Assembly (NCBI RefSeq): GCF_002803515.1
Contig: NZ_PHQX01000001.1
Location: 3,100,001 to 3,164,000, forward strand
Reading direction: 5' to 3'
DNA length: 64,000 nucleotides
DNA from: Stenotrophomonas lactitubi
GTDB taxonomy: Bacteria; Pseudomonadota; Gammaproteobacteria; Xanthomonadales; Xanthomonadaceae
Program-made: the position numbers and the translations under genes
Notes under the pieces: model-generated
The model's database searches: none
The model's input: only the letters and a program-made list of their open reading frames with translations
Told to the model about the DNA's origin: nothing
Shown: one piece after another, positions 41,156 through 52,098 of the stretch
Numbering within the stretch: the first letter of the stretch is position 1
Layout of the letters: each line of letters starts with the position of its first letter

Positions 41156-42144
41156 TACCAGCGGTCCCGCTCGCGTTCGGCGAAGGCGGCGCTGTCTTCG
41201 CGCAGCACCTTCATCAGGTGCAGCATGTCGGCCGGCGCCGGCGCGGTATTGCGCACCGGCTCACCGCTGATCGGATGCACGAACTCCAGAGTCTCTGCAT
41301 GCAGGGCCTGGCGCTTGAAGCCGCGCAGCGCGGCCACCAGCTCGTCGCTTGCACCCTTGGGCAGCTTCAGCGCGCCGCCGTACAGCTGATCGCCCACGAT
41401 CGGATGACGCAGGTGCGCCATGTGCACGCGGATCTGGTGGGTACGCCCGGTTTCCAGGCGGCATTCCAGCGCCGTATGCGCGCGGAAGCGCTCGCGCAGG
41501 CGGTAATGGGTCACCGCTTCCTTGCCATCCTCGCGCACGCCCATCTTCAGGCGGTCGCGCGGGTGACGGTCAATCGGCGCATCGGCCGTACCACCGGCCA
41601 CCAGCGCGCCCATCACCACGGCAAGGTACTGGCGGTGCACGTCACGGGCGGCCAGCTGCTCGACCAGCGCGGTCTGCGCTTCCAGCGTGCGGGCCACGAC
41701 CATCACGCCGCTGGTGTCCTTGTCCAGGCGATGCACGATGCCCGCGCGCGGCAGCACCGCCACCGACGGGTCGCGGTACAGCAGCGCATTGACCAGAGTG
41801 CCGCTGTGGTTGCCGGCGCCGGGGTGCACGACCAGACCAACAGGCTTGTTGATCACCAGCAGGTGCTCGTCCTCGAACAGCACGTCCAGCGGGATGTCTT
41901 CCGGCTCGGCGGTGGTCTGGGCTTCCAGCACCACCTGCAGGGTGACCACCTCGCCGCCGCGCAGTGCGTCGCGCGGGCGCGCCTGTGCGCCGTCCAGCAG
42001 GACGTCGCCGGCCTTGATCCACTCGGTCAGGCGGGAGCGGGAGTATTCGGGGAACAGCTCGGCCACGACCGCGTCGAAACGACGGCCGGCGGAGGTGTCG
42101 GGGACAATGGCCTGGCGGGCCGATTCGGAGGGTTGTTCAGACAT
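41155..42144 (-). CDS. rluD: 23S rRNA pseudouridine synthase RluD
   Basis: Converts uridines 1911, 1915 and 1917 of 23S rRNA to pseudouridine. 329 residues from the ATG at 42144 ([11 protein letters not shown]); ATG at 42156 is also possible. N-terminal S4 RNA-binding domain ([19 protein letters not shown]), catalytic Asp in [12 protein letters not shown] near residue 139, and the C-terminal [10 protein letters not shown] segment. Divergent from bamD, as in many gammaproteobacteria, and first of rluD-pgeF-DCC. Confidence 0.94.
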   Translation of the reverse strand: MSEQPSESARQAIVPDTSAGRRFDAVVAELFPEYSRSRLTEWIKAGDVLLDGAQARPRDALRGGEVVTLQVVLEAQTTAEPEDIPLDVLFEDEHLLVINKPVGLVVHPGAGNHSGTLVNALLYRDPSVAVLPRAGIVHRLDKDTSGVMVVARTLEAQTALVEQLAARDVHRQYLAVVMGALVAGGTADAPIDRHPRDRLKMGVREDGKEAVTHYRLRERFRAHTALECRLETGRTHQIRVHMAHLRHPIVGDQLYGGALKLPKGASDELVAALRGFKRQALHAETLEFVHPISGEPVRNTAPAPADMLHLMKVLREDSAAFAERERDRW

Positions 42145-42257
42145 GGCAGGGGGCATCTTTGAAATTTTGGGGTCCCGGCGAGCCGGTTTCAGTCGCTGGA
42201 CAGGACACTAGGCTATCATCGACCCTTCGTATTCCAGCCGCGTCCCGCATTGACCCC

Positions 42258-43142
42258 ATGATCCGACGCTCCGTCCTGCTCTCCGCGCCCGTCCGCCTCA
42301 CCGCCCTTCTGCTGGTGCTGGTCATCGTCGCCACCGGCTGCAACCGCGGCACCAAGGGCGATCGCCCTGATGAAGGCACCCCGGTCGAACAGCTCTACGA
42401 AAAGAGCCACAAGCTGATGCAAGGCGGCAACTGGAGCGGCGCTGAAGCCAGCTTCCGCCGTCTGGTGGCGCAGTATCCCTACGGCCCGTACACCGAGCAG
42501 GCGATGATCGAATCGGCCTATGCCCAGTACAAGGCCGGCAAGCACGATGACGCGGTGTCCAGCATCGACCGCTTCATCCGTACCTACCCGACCCACCGCA
42601 ACATCGCGTACCTGTACTACCTGCGCGGCCTGGCCAACTCCAACCGCAATACGGTTTTCCTGCGTCGCGTATGGTCGCTGGACGCAAGCCGCCGCGATCT
42701 GTCCACGCCGCACCAGGCGTATTCAGACTTCAACATCGTGGTCGACCGCTACCCCAACAGCCGCTATGCCGCCGATGCGCGCCAGCGGATGCTGGTGCTG
42801 CGTGACGTATTCGCCCAGCACGAGCTCGACAATGCCCTGTACTACATGCGCCGTGGCGCGTGGGTCTCGGCCGCCGGCCGCGCCAACTACCTGCTGGAAA
42901 CCTACCCGCAGAGCGCGTTCCAGAACGATGCCGTGGCGGTACTGGCCGATTCCTATACCCACCTGGGCAACAAGACCCTGGCCGACGACGCCCGCCGCGT
43001 CCTGCAGCTGAACCAGCCGGACCACCCGTGGCTGGAAGGCAAGTGGCCGAAGTACCCGTGGATGGTCCGCAAGCTGAACCCGTTTGCCGGCGAGAAGTCC
43101 GCCGCCACCGGCCAGCGCAACGCGCGACTGGAAAAGAAGTAA
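42258..43142 (+). CDS. bamD: Outer-membrane assembly lipoprotein BamD
   Basis: Essential part of the BAM complex that inserts beta-barrel proteins. 294 residues from the ATG at 42258 (MIRRSVLLSAP). Lipoprotein signal with lipobox VATGC, Cys at about residue 31, followed by TPR repeats (VEQLYEKSHKLMQGGNWSGA; QYPYGPYTEQAMIE; DDAVSSIDRFIRTYPTH). The C-terminal region is slightly longer than in E. coli. The upstream in-frame ATG at 42159 overlaps the rluD promoter region and was not used. Followed by a strong terminator. Confidence 0.95.
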   Translation: MIRRSVLLSAPVRLTALLLVLVIVATGCNRGTKGDRPDEGTPVEQLYEKSHKLMQGGNWSGAEASFRRLVAQYPYGPYTEQAMIESAYAQYKAGKHDDAVSSIDRFIRTYPTHRNIAYLYYLRGLANSNRNTVFLRRVWSLDASRRDLSTPHQAYSDFNIVVDRYPNSRYAADARQRMLVLRDVFAQHELDNALYYMRRGAWVSAAGRANYLLETYPQSAFQNDAVAVLADSYTHLGNKTLADDARRVLQLNQPDHPWLEGKWPKYPWMVRKLNPFAGEKSAATGQRNARLEKK

Positions 43143-43148
43143 GAAAAG

Positions 43149-43173
43149 AGGCCCCGCAAGGGGCCTTTTTTTT
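43149..43173 (+). terminator. Rho-independent terminator of bamD
   Basis: Stem AGGCCCC / GGGGCCT with a GCAA loop followed by eight T, 7 bp after the bamD stop. Confidence 0.92.
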
Positions 43174-43295
43174 GCCTGGCGTCATCGCTAGGAATTCTCC
43201 GAATCCGCGATCGCTGCGACGTCCGTCCCAGTCAGCGCGAAGGACAGCTTCCAGACTGCGGCGCAAAGGCCATCCCGGCCTGCATGGAGCGCCAC

Positions 43296-44495
43296 ATGTC
43301 CTCATCGTCCCTGCGGTTCCGCCCCCGCCCGACCCTGCTGGTCACGGCCCTGCTCGTTCTGGCCGCCAGCCCCGTTGCCGCCCTCGCAGCGCAGCCGGGC
43401 GACCTGCTCTCAGCCTCGCCCTACCGCGCCAGCTGGGTGCCCTCCCAGGCCGCCCAGGCCTACAAGCTGGCCTACCGCACCCCCGATCATCACGGTCGCC
43501 TGGCCCAGGCCACCGGGCTGGTCTACCTGCCCGCCGGGCCTGCGCCGGCAGGTGGCTGGCCGGTGGTGTCCTGGGCACACGGCACCCAGGGCATCGCCGA
43601 TCACTGCGCGCCTTCGGTATCGGGCCCCTACCAGCCCGAGCGCGATGGCCGCTTCCTCGACCAGTTCCTGGGACAGGGCTATGCCGTCGTTGCAGCCGAT
43701 TACCAAGGCCTGGGCAGCCCGGGTGACCATGCCTACCTGCACGTGCGTACCTCCGCGCGCAACGCCATCGACCTCATCAAGGCCGGCCGCCATTTCCTCG
43801 GCAACGCCACGCTGTCACCACGCTGGGTCTCCGTGGGCCACTCGCAGGGCGGCGCCGCCGCACTCACTGCCGGCTATCTGGCACCCTCCTATGGACCCTC
43901 GCTGCAGTACCGCGGCAGCTTCACCACCGGCACGCCCACGGCCGTCGAACTGACCGCGCTGGTCATGAAGCCCGACAACCGCGCCCCCAATCCCGGGGCG
44001 GTCAACGCCTATCACGCCTACCTGCTCGATGGCCTGCTGCAGGTGGAACCGCGCATCGCGCAGGTGCTCAGCGATGAAGGCCATGCACGGGTCGCGCTGG
44101 CGCGCCAGCAGTGCCTCGGCCCATTGGCTGCCACCCTGGAAGGCGCCAATACAGGAGAAATGTTCAGCGCGCCGCTGACCTCGGTACCGGGCATCTGGGC
44201 ACTGCTGCATGACTACCTGGGCGTGCCACGGCGGGGCTTCAGCCAGCCGCTGATGCTGGGCCACGGCAGCCAGGACCGCGACGTGCCCTATCTGACCACC
44301 CTGCTGTATGCGGTCGGCCTGGCCCTGCGCGCCGAACCGGTGGCATTCCGCCGATACCCGGTCGACCATCGGGGCACACTCGACGCCGCGGCGGCCGATG
44401 GCCTTGCATTCGTTCGTGCGCGGCTGGGCAACGATTCCTTCAACGAGGCCGCTGAAACCGCCGGCCTGGAACAGCTGCTCAACGAAGCCCAGTAG
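43296..44495 (+). CDS. Secreted lipase-like alpha/beta hydrolase
   Basis: 399-residue exported hydrolase from the ATG at 43296 (MSSSSLRFRPRP), with GGAG 8 nt upstream; ATG at 43284 is the alternative. Sec signal peptide ends VAALAAQP. Alpha/beta hydrolase features: SWAHGTQG near residue 92, nucleophile GHSQGG near residue 184, and late Asp/His (GSQDRDVP, PVDHRG). It resembles the secretory lipase/prolyl-peptidase-like group. The TAG stop is supplied by the GTAG of a repeat. Confidence 0.82.
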   Translation: MSSSSLRFRPRPTLLVTALLVLAASPVAALAAQPGDLLSASPYRASWVPSQAAQAYKLAYRTPDHHGRLAQATGLVYLPAGPAPAGGWPVVSWAHGTQGIADHCAPSVSGPYQPERDGRFLDQFLGQGYAVVAADYQGLGSPGDHAYLHVRTSARNAIDLIKAGRHFLGNATLSPRWVSVGHSQGGAAALTAGYLAPSYGPSLQYRGSFTTGTPTAVELTALVMKPDNRAPNPGAVNAYHAYLLDGLLQVEPRIAQVLSDEGHARVALARQQCLGPLAATLEGANTGEMFSAPLTSVPGIWALLHDYLGVPRRGFSQPLMLGHGSQDRDVPYLTTLLYAVGLALRAEPVAFRRYPVDHRGTLDAAAADGLAFVRARLGNDSFNEAAETAGLEQLLNEAQ

Positions 44496-44588
44496 ATCCA
44501 CGCCATGCGTGGATGGGCGGTTCACGCGGTTGCCGGCCACCGGCCGGCACTACCTATCGTTTGGTAGCGCCGGGCTGGGCCCGGCGAC
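44492..44588. repeat. Three SMAG-type palindromes, first one giving a stop codon
   Basis: A GTAGATCCACGC/GCGTGGATG unit at 44492-44515 whose TAG ends the preceding gene, then a minus-oriented GTAGTGCCGGCC-type unit (44529-44553) and a plus-oriented GTAGCGCCGGGC-type unit (44564-44588). Lies between convergent genes. Confidence 0.78.
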
Positions 44589-44594
44589 CGGCCC

Positions 44595-46229
44595 TCAGCT
44601 CTTGTAGCCGTTGCTGATCGGGTACCGGCGCTCACGCCCGAACGCGCGGCGTGAGACCTTCGGGCCCGGCGCGGCCTGGTGACGCTTCCACTCGCTGATG
44701 CGCACCAGCCGCAGCACACGATCCACCACCGCCGCGTCATAGCCCGCGGCGACGATCTCGGTGCGCGACTGCTCCTGGTCGATGTAGCGGTACAGGATGC
44801 CGTCCAGCACATCGTAGGCCGGCAGCGAATCCTGGTCGGTCTGGTTCTCGCGCAGTTCGGCCGATGGCGGGCGGCTGATCACCGCCGGCGGGATCACCGG
44901 TGCGCCACCCACCGTGTTGCGCCACTTGGACAGGCCGAACACCTCGGTCTTGTACAGATCCTTCAGCGGCGCGTAGCCGCCACACATGTCGCCATAGATC
45001 GTGGCGTAGCCGACCGCGTATTCGCTCTTGTTGCCGGTGGTCAGCAGCAGGCCACCGAACTTGTTGGCCAGCGCCATCAGGATCACGCCACGGCTGCGCG
45101 ACTGCAGGTTCTCTTCGGTCACATCCGGCGTGGTGCCCTCGAACATCGGCGCCAGCGCCTGCATCAGGCCCTGGAATGCCGGCTCGATGGAAACGGCTTC
45201 CAGCTTCACACCCAGCGCTTCGCACTGCTCGGCGGCCAGGTCGTTGGACATGCCTGCGGTATAGCGCGAGGGCAGGCGCACGGCGGTGACGTTCTCCGCG
45301 CCCAGCGCATCGACCGCCATCGCCAGCACGATCGCCGAGTCGATGCCGCCGGACAGACCCAGCCACACCTTCTTGAAACCATTCTTGCTGCAGTAGTCCT
45401 GGATGCCGCGGGTCACCGCGCGCCAGGCCAGCGCATCCATGCTTTCGTCGCCGTCGTCCATCCACACGTGCGGCATGAAGCGGCGCGTAGCGCCGTCGTA
45501 CTCCACCACCAGCCACTGGTCGACGAAGGCAGCCGCCGCCGGATGCACCGTGCCATCGCCGTCGGCCACCACCGATGCACCATCGAACACCAGCGCATCC
45601 TGGCCGCCCACCACGTTGAGGTAGGCGATGGCCGCGCCGCTTTCGCGGGTACGTGCCGCCAGCACCGCATCGCGCTGGGCATGCTTGCCGCGTTCGTAGG
45701 GCGAAGCGTTGGGCACCACCACCAGCTGCGCACCGGCACGCACCGTATCGGCCAGCGGCTCGGCGAACCACAGGTCTTCGCAGATCAGCAGGCCCACCGG
45801 AATGCCATCAACCTCGAACACGCAGCTGCCACCGTCCGGGTCGACGTCGAAGTAGCGACGCTCGTCGAACACCGCGTAATTGGGCAGCTCGCGCTTGCGG
45901 TAGGTCTGCTCCACCAGGCCATCGCGCAGCACGCTGGCCGCGTTGTAGACCACCGCACCGGCCGCCTGCGGCCAACCGACCACGGCGGTGATGCCACGGC
46001 ACGCCGCCGCAATGCGGGTCATCGCCTGCTCGCACTCGTACAGGAAGCCCGGGCGCAGCAGCAGGTCCTCTGGCGGATAGCCGCTGATTGCCAGCTCGGG
46101 GAACATCACCAGCCCGGCGCCGTACTCGTCGCGCGCCTGGCCGATCATCTCGATGATGCGCTCGGTGTTGCCGGCGACATCGCCAACCGGGAAGTCGAAC
46201 TGCGCCATCGCGATGCGGATCGAAGCCAT
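44595..46229 (-). CDS. nadE: Glutamine-dependent NAD+ synthetase
   Basis: Last step of NAD synthesis: amidation of nicotinic acid adenine dinucleotide with ATP. 544 residues from the ATG at 46229 (MASIRIAMAQFDFPVG). The N-terminal nitrilase-type glutaminase domain carries the Glu (FPELAISGYPPEDLL), Lys (RKRELPNYAVFDE) and Cys (LLICEDLWF) triad; the C-terminal synthetase has the PP-loop LSGGIDSAI near residue 293. Two-domain type, so it can use glutamine directly. The upstream in-frame start at 46298 adds no conserved sequence. Confidence 0.95.
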   Translation of the reverse strand: MASIRIAMAQFDFPVGDVAGNTERIIEMIGQARDEYGAGLVMFPELAISGYPPEDLLLRPGFLYECEQAMTRIAAACRGITAVVGWPQAAGAVVYNAASVLRDGLVEQTYRKRELPNYAVFDERRYFDVDPDGGSCVFEVDGIPVGLLICEDLWFAEPLADTVRAGAQLVVVPNASPYERGKHAQRDAVLAARTRESGAAIAYLNVVGGQDALVFDGASVVADGDGTVHPAAAAFVDQWLVVEYDGATRRFMPHVWMDDGDESMDALAWRAVTRGIQDYCSKNGFKKVWLGLSGGIDSAIVLAMAVDALGAENVTAVRLPSRYTAGMSNDLAAEQCEALGVKLEAVSIEPAFQGLMQALAPMFEGTTPDVTEENLQSRSRGVILMALANKFGGLLLTTGNKSEYAVGYATIYGDMCGGYAPLKDLYKTEVFGLSKWRNTVGGAPVIPPAVISRPPSAELRENQTDQDSLPAYDVLDGILYRYIDQEQSRTEIVAAGYDAAVVDRVLRLVRISEWKRHQAAPGPKVSRRAFGRERRYPISNGYKS

Positions 46230-46319
46230 GAGGGTCCAGCCTGTGGTTGCAATACGCACATTGTAGCGCCGCGCCATCAGCGCGCCGGGCGCTCCCACTC
46301 CATGGACAGGCCCTGCTCA

Positions 46320-46343
46320 GTAGATCCACGCCATGCGTGGATG
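46320..46343 (+). repeat. SMAG-type palindrome
   Basis: GTAGATCCACGC-CAT-GCGTGGATG unit between nadE and sucD. Confidence 0.75.
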
Positions 46344-46375
46344 GGGTTGGCTGCGATGCTCAGGACACCAGACGC

Positions 46376-46403
46376 AGAAAGGCCGCCCGGAGGCGGCCTT
46401 TCT
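46376..46403 (-). terminator. Hairpin terminator downstream of sucCD
   Basis: 12 bp stem AGAAAGGCCGCC / GGCGGCCTTTCT with a 4 nt loop, about 60 bp after the sucD stop. T-rich on both arms, so it could work in both directions. Confidence 0.7.
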
Positions 46404-46410
46404 GTTTCAG

Positions 46411-46435
46411 GCAGCCGAGCGTTGGCTCGGCTCTA
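46411..46435 (-). repeat. SMAG-type palindrome next to sucD
   Basis: GCCGAGC-GTTG-GCTCGGC palindrome ending CTCTAC, i.e. GTAG-flanked on the minus strand. Lies between the sucD stop and the terminator. Confidence 0.65.
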
Positions 46436-46463
46436 CAGAATCGTCTGCCAGAGGCAGTCGATC

Positions 46464-47339
46464 TTATTTCACCAGCTTGGCGATGGCAGCACCCAGGTCG
46501 CCCGGCGAACGCACGGTGACGACGCCAGCAGCTTCCATTGCAGCAAACTTGCCTTCGGCAGTGCCCTTGCCGCCCGATGCGATCGCACCGGCGTGGCCCA
46601 TGCGCTTGCCGGCCGGAGCCGAAGCACCGGCGATGAAACCGACGACCGGCTTCTTCACGTGGTTCTTGATGTACTCGGCACCGGCTTCTTCAGCGTCGCC
46701 GCCGATTTCGCCGACCATGATGATGCCTTCGGTCTGCGGGTCTTCGTTGAACAGCTTCAGGCAGTCGACGAAGTTCAGGCCGTTGATCGGGTCACCACCG
46801 ATGCCGATGCAGGTGGACTGGCCCAGGCCGACTTCGGTGGTCTGCTTGACCGCTTCATAGGTCAGGGTGCCCGAACGCGACACGATGCCGATCTTGCCCG
46901 GCTTGTGGATGTGGCCCGGCATGATGCCGATCTTGCACTCACCCGGGGTGATGACGCCCGGGCAGTTCGGCCCGATCAGCACGGTGTCCGGATGCGAACG
47001 GGTCAGCACGTTCTTGACGCGCAGCATGTCCAGCACCGGGATGCCTTCGGTGATGCAGACGATGAGCTTGATGCCGGCAGCAGCGGCTTCCAGGATCGCG
47101 TCAGCCGCGTACGGCGGCGGCACGTAGATGACCGAAGCGTTGGCGCCGGTGCTCTGCACGGCGTCGGCAACGGTGTTGAAGACCGGCAGGTCGATATGGG
47201 TGGTGCCACCCTTGCCCGGGGTCACGCCGCCAACAACCTGGGTGCCGTACTCGATCATCTGAGTGGCGTGGAAGGTGCCCTGCTGGCCGGTGAAGCCCTG
47301 CACGATCACCTTGGTGTTCTTATTGATCAAAACTGACAT
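46464..47339 (-). CDS. sucD: Succinyl-CoA synthetase alpha subunit
   Basis: TCA-cycle enzyme subunit, 291 residues. Binds CoA through the N-terminal Rossmann domain ([15 protein letters not shown] near residue 12) and carries the phosphorylated His in [13 protein letters not shown] near residue 247. Lies 21 bp after sucC, forming the usual sucCD pair. Confidence 0.97.
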   Translation of the reverse strand: MSVLINKNTKVIVQGFTGQQGTFHATQMIEYGTQVVGGVTPGKGGTTHIDLPVFNTVADAVQSTGANASVIYVPPPYAADAILEAAAAGIKLIVCITEGIPVLDMLRVKNVLTRSHPDTVLIGPNCPGVITPGECKIGIMPGHIHKPGKIGIVSRSGTLTYEAVKQTTEVGLGQSTCIGIGGDPINGLNFVDCLKLFNEDPQTEGIIMVGEIGGDAEEAGAEYIKNHVKKPVVGFIAGASAPAGKRMGHAGAIASGGKGTAEGKFAAMEAAGVVTVRSPGDLGAAIAKLVK

Positions 47340-47360
47340 TGGATTTCCTTCGGTGTCGGA

Positions 47361-48530
47361 TCAGGCGGCGTTCTTGACAGCTTCGACGACCTTCTTGGCA
47401 CCGTCGTTGATGTTGTCGGCCGGGATGATGGCCATGCCGCTGTCACGCAGCAGCTGCTTGCCTTCTTCCACGTTGGTGCCTTCCAGACGCACCACGACCG
47501 GAACCTTGACGCCCACTTCCTTCACAGCGGCGATGATGCCTTCGGCAATCATGTCGCAGCGGACGATGCCGCCGAAGATGTTGACGAAGATGCCTTCGAC
47601 CTTGTCCGAGGACAGGATCAGCTTGAACGCTTCGATGACGCGCTGCTTGTTGGCACCGCCGCCCACGTCCAGGAAGTTCGCCGGCTCGCCGCCGTTGAGC
47701 TTGATGACGTCCATGGTGGCCATGGCCAGGCCTGCGCCGTTGACCATGCAGCCGATGTTGCCGTCCATGGTGACGTAGTTGATGTCCAGCTCCGAAGCGA
47801 TCACTTCGGTCGGATCTTCCTGGGTCTTGTCGCGCATGGCGACCAGGGCCTTCTGGCGGAACGCGGCGTTGTCGTCGCTGTCGAACTTGCCGTCCAGCGC
47901 GTACAGGTTGCCGTCGTCCAGGATGGCCAGCGGGTTGATTTCAACCAGCGCCAGGTCCTTTTCGTTGAACAGGCGGTACAGGTTCACCATGATGTTGGCG
48001 AACTGGCCGGCCTGCTTGGCGGTCAGGCCCAGCTTGAAGCCGAAATCACGACCGTGGTAACCCTGCACGCCTTCGACGAAGTCGACGTTCAGCGAGTGGA
48101 TCAGCTCCGGGGTTTCAGCGGCAACCTGCTCGATCTCCACGCCGCCTTCCGAAGAAGCGATGTAGGTGATGGTCTTGGTGCCACGGTCAACCAGCACCGA
48201 CAGGTACAGTTCCTTGACGATCTCGCCAGCGGTGGTCACCAGCACCAGGTTGACCGGCAGTTCAACGCCAGCGGTCTGGTAGGTGGCCATCTTGGTGCCG
48301 AGCATCTTGGCCGCAGCGGCCTTCACGTCGTCGGTGGTCTTGCAGAACTTGACGCCGCCAGCCTTGCCGCGGCCGCCAGCGTGGATCTGCGCCTTGACCA
48401 TCCAGGGGCCCTGGCCCAGGGAGTTGGCAGCGGCAACAGCTTCGTCCGGGGTCGCAGCGACCTTGCCGGCCGGGACCGGGATGCCGTACTCGGCAAGCAG
48501 TTGTTTTGACTGGTATTCGTGGAAATTCAT
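47361..48530 (-). CDS. sucC: Succinyl-CoA synthetase beta subunit
   Basis: ATP-grasp subunit that makes ATP (or GTP) from succinyl-CoA, 389 residues. Starts [35 protein letters not shown] near residue 46 is the nucleotide-binding loop; LVEINPLAI near residue 195 and GGGANKQRV near 290 are family marks. Divergent from pilS. Confidence 0.97.
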   Translation of the reverse strand: MNFHEYQSKQLLAEYGIPVPAGKVAATPDEAVAAANSLGQGPWMVKAQIHAGGRGKAGGVKFCKTTDDVKAAAAKMLGTKMATYQTAGVELPVNLVLVTTAGEIVKELYLSVLVDRGTKTITYIASSEGGVEIEQVAAETPELIHSLNVDFVEGVQGYHGRDFGFKLGLTAKQAGQFANIMVNLYRLFNEKDLALVEINPLAILDDGNLYALDGKFDSDDNAAFRQKALVAMRDKTQEDPTEVIASELDINYVTMDGNIGCMVNGAGLAMATMDVIKLNGGEPANFLDVGGGANKQRVIEAFKLILSSDKVEGIFVNIFGGIVRCDMIAEGIIAAVKEVGVKVPVVVRLEGTNVEEGKQLLRDSGMAIIPADNINDGAKKVVEAVKNAA

Positions 48531-48907
48531 GCGTCACCGTGGGAATAGGAACGACCGCACGCAATTCCTCAGGGCCCCGGCGGGGCGCCGGCATGGACCG
48601 CGGCGGGCCCACTATTGTGGCCGAGCCAGCGCCGGGGCGCAAAGAAGTATGGACAAAAGGCCGGAACCGGCCAGATTTCCACGGTCATTCAGGCAGTTGC
48701 GGCACGGCCTGGACCACGTCCCCCGGGTCGGCCCCGGCCGATTGCGCAGCCCAGCCCGCTACAGGCGCCCTATACTGACCCCGTAAATTCGAGCCCACGG
48801 TGCCGGTAACCGGGCAGCGAGCAGATCCGACGATCGGGGGACGTCGGGAAGGTTCGGCCCACCGCCGGCATGATCCAGTTCCAGGCAGCCAGAAGGGGAG
48901 TTCCGGC
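48531..48907. other. 377 bp divergent control region of sucC and pilS
   Basis: No coding frame supported. Contains the candidate sucC promoter below, a GGCCGG-AA-CCGGCC palindrome near 48660, and, for pilS, a TATACT (-10 like) at 48771-48776 without a clear -35. A purine-rich AGGGGAG lies just before the pilS GTG. Confidence 0.5.
48614..48642 (-). promoter_or_regulatory. Candidate sucC promoter
   Basis: On the minus strand TTGCGC (48637-48642), 17 nt spacer, CACAAT (48614-48619). Four of six matches in each hexamer, about 85 bp before the sucC ATG. Confidence 0.4.
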
Positions 48908-50521
48908 GTGTCACCCAGTGCTTCATTGATCGACCGCATCGAATCGATACCGCGGCGAGAGCTGTATTTCTTCGCCCTGTACCGGGTGCTGATCGCCTCG
49001 GTCATCGCCGCTCTGCTGTACAGCCCGCTGTCGGCCATGGTCGGCGAAGCCCATCACCCTCGCCTGGCCAACAGCGTAGGCGCGGCTTACCTGCTGCTGT
49101 CCCTGTTGTGGCTGGTGATCGGCCGCAACGAACGCTGGCTTCGGCAGATCGTGGTCGGCGGCGTGCTGCTGGACATCGTCGCCGCGAGCCTGCTGGCGCA
49201 CGCGCTGCCCGGTGCCAGCGCCGGCATCTCGATGTCGCTGCTGTTCAACATCGCCGCTGCCGCCACCCTGCTGCCGCTCAGCTGGGGCCTGCTGCTGGCA
49301 CTGGCCGCCAGCGTCGCCACGGCCGCCGAATACCTGTGGAAAGTGCTGGAAGGCGGCGATCCCACCCGCACCCTGGCCGAACTGGCGATGTTCGCCACCA
49401 GTTACCTGGCGCTGGCCTTCATCAGCTACCAGGTCGGCAACCGCGCGCGCCGCAACCAGCAGCTGGCCAACCAGCGCGGCGACGAAGTGGCCAACCTGTT
49501 CCAGATCAACGAACTGATCATCCGCCGCATGCGTACCGGCGTGGTGGTGGTGGACGCCGACAACCGCATCACACTGGCCAACGAAGCGGCCTCGATCCTG
49601 CTCGGCGACAGCGATGGCAACAGCGATTCCGGTCGCCTCGACCTGGCCAGCGTCGCCCCCGAACTTGCCAGGCGCCTGCAACGGTGGCGCAACGGCTGGG
49701 CGCAGGATGAAATGCCACTGCAGCTCAACCCCGACCAGCCGGAAGTGCAACCGCGCTTCGCCCGCCTGCTGGCCGGCAGCGACCTGGTGCTGGTGTTCCT
49801 GGATGACTCCAGCGTGGTCTCGCGTCGCGCCGAATCGCTCACCCTGTCGGCGATGGGGCGCTTCTCGGCCAGCCTCGCCCACGAGATCCGCAACCCGCTG
49901 GCGGCCATCAACTACGCCGTGCAGCTGCTCGAGGAAGGCACCGGCTTCAACGAGAGCGACCGCCGCCTGCTGCAGATCATCCACCAGCAGTGCCAACGCA
50001 CCAACGGCATCGTTGAAAGCGTGCTGGGCCTGGCCCGGCGCGAACGCGCCAATCCGGAAAACGTCGACCTCGCTGCCTTCGTGCGCCGCTTCGTGCTGGA
50101 GTACAAGCAGGGGCAGACGCTGGAAACCGACAGCATCGAACCGATCATCAACGACACCTCGGTGCCGGCCCAGGTCGATCCGCGCCACCTGTACCAGGTG
50201 CTGACCGTGCTGGTGCACAACGCACTGAAGTACGGCCGCATCGGCGAGCAGCCCGCGCGCGTGCGGCTGCGCGTCGCCCAGCACGAACGCAGTGCGGTGA
50301 TCGACGTGATGGACCGTGGCCCCGGCATTCCCGAGACCATCGCCGCGCAGCTGTTCCGCCCCTTCTTCACCACCTCCGAGCACGGCACCGGCCTGGGCCT
50401 GTATATCGCCCGCGAGCTGTGCCGGGCCAACCAGGCGCGGCTGGATTACATTCCCGTCCCCGCCGGCGGCTCCTGCTTCCGATTGGTTCTGCCCGGCCCG
50501 CACACCCTGCTTCCGCACTGA
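48908..50521 (+). CDS. pilS: Type IV pilus sensor kinase PilS
   Basis: Membrane histidine kinase that controls pilin transcription through PilR. 537 residues from the GTG at 48908, with AGGGGAG about 8 nt upstream; an open frame further upstream (48800) has no conserved sequence. Six hydrophobic segments fill residues ~20-190, a PAS-like region follows (RRMRTGVVVVDADNRITLAN near residue 203), phospho-acceptor His325 lies in SLAHEIRNPLAAI, and the ATPase domain ends the chain (GTGLGLYIARELC). Directly upstream of pilR. Confidence 0.92.
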   Translation: MSPSASLIDRIESIPRRELYFFALYRVLIASVIAALLYSPLSAMVGEAHHPRLANSVGAAYLLLSLLWLVIGRNERWLRQIVVGGVLLDIVAASLLAHALPGASAGISMSLLFNIAAAATLLPLSWGLLLALAASVATAAEYLWKVLEGGDPTRTLAELAMFATSYLALAFISYQVGNRARRNQQLANQRGDEVANLFQINELIIRRMRTGVVVVDADNRITLANEAASILLGDSDGNSDSGRLDLASVAPELARRLQRWRNGWAQDEMPLQLNPDQPEVQPRFARLLAGSDLVLVFLDDSSVVSRRAESLTLSAMGRFSASLAHEIRNPLAAINYAVQLLEEGTGFNESDRRLLQIIHQQCQRTNGIVESVLGLARRERANPENVDLAAFVRRFVLEYKQGQTLETDSIEPIINDTSVPAQVDPRHLYQVLTVLVHNALKYGRIGEQPARVRLRVAQHERSAVIDVMDRGPGIPETIAAQLFRPFFTTSEHGTGLGLYIARELCRANQARLDYIPVPAGGSCFRLVLPGPHTLLPH

Positions 50522-50575
50522 TCCCACGCGTCAAACATTTGTCGCCTTCCACCCCCTCGGCTATCTTTCCCTCCC

Positions 50576-51949
<1,374 letters not shown>

Positions 51950-52094
51950 GTAGTGCCGGCCGCTGGCGGGCAACCTCATGCACCACGCATCCACGCATGG
52001 CGTGGATCTACTCAACGTTCTGCGTCGAAGTGGTAGTGCCGGCCGCTGGCCGGCAACCTCCTGCACCGCGCATCCACGCATGGCGTGGATCTAC
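51950..52094 (+). repeat. Tandem copy of a two-palindrome SMAG unit
   Basis: A ~63 bp unit (a GTAGTGCCGGCC palindrome plus an ATCCACGC/GCGTGGAT palindrome) occurs twice in direct orientation, at about 51950-52012 and 52033-52095. It separates the convergent pilR and pilB genes and may terminate both. Confidence 0.78.
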
Positions 52095-52098
52095 TGCA

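Noticed and set aside
44679..47336. 885-residue frame on the plus strand across nadE and sucD
   Set aside because: Runs antisense through two certain genes and the repeat between them; composition is typical of a shadow frame.
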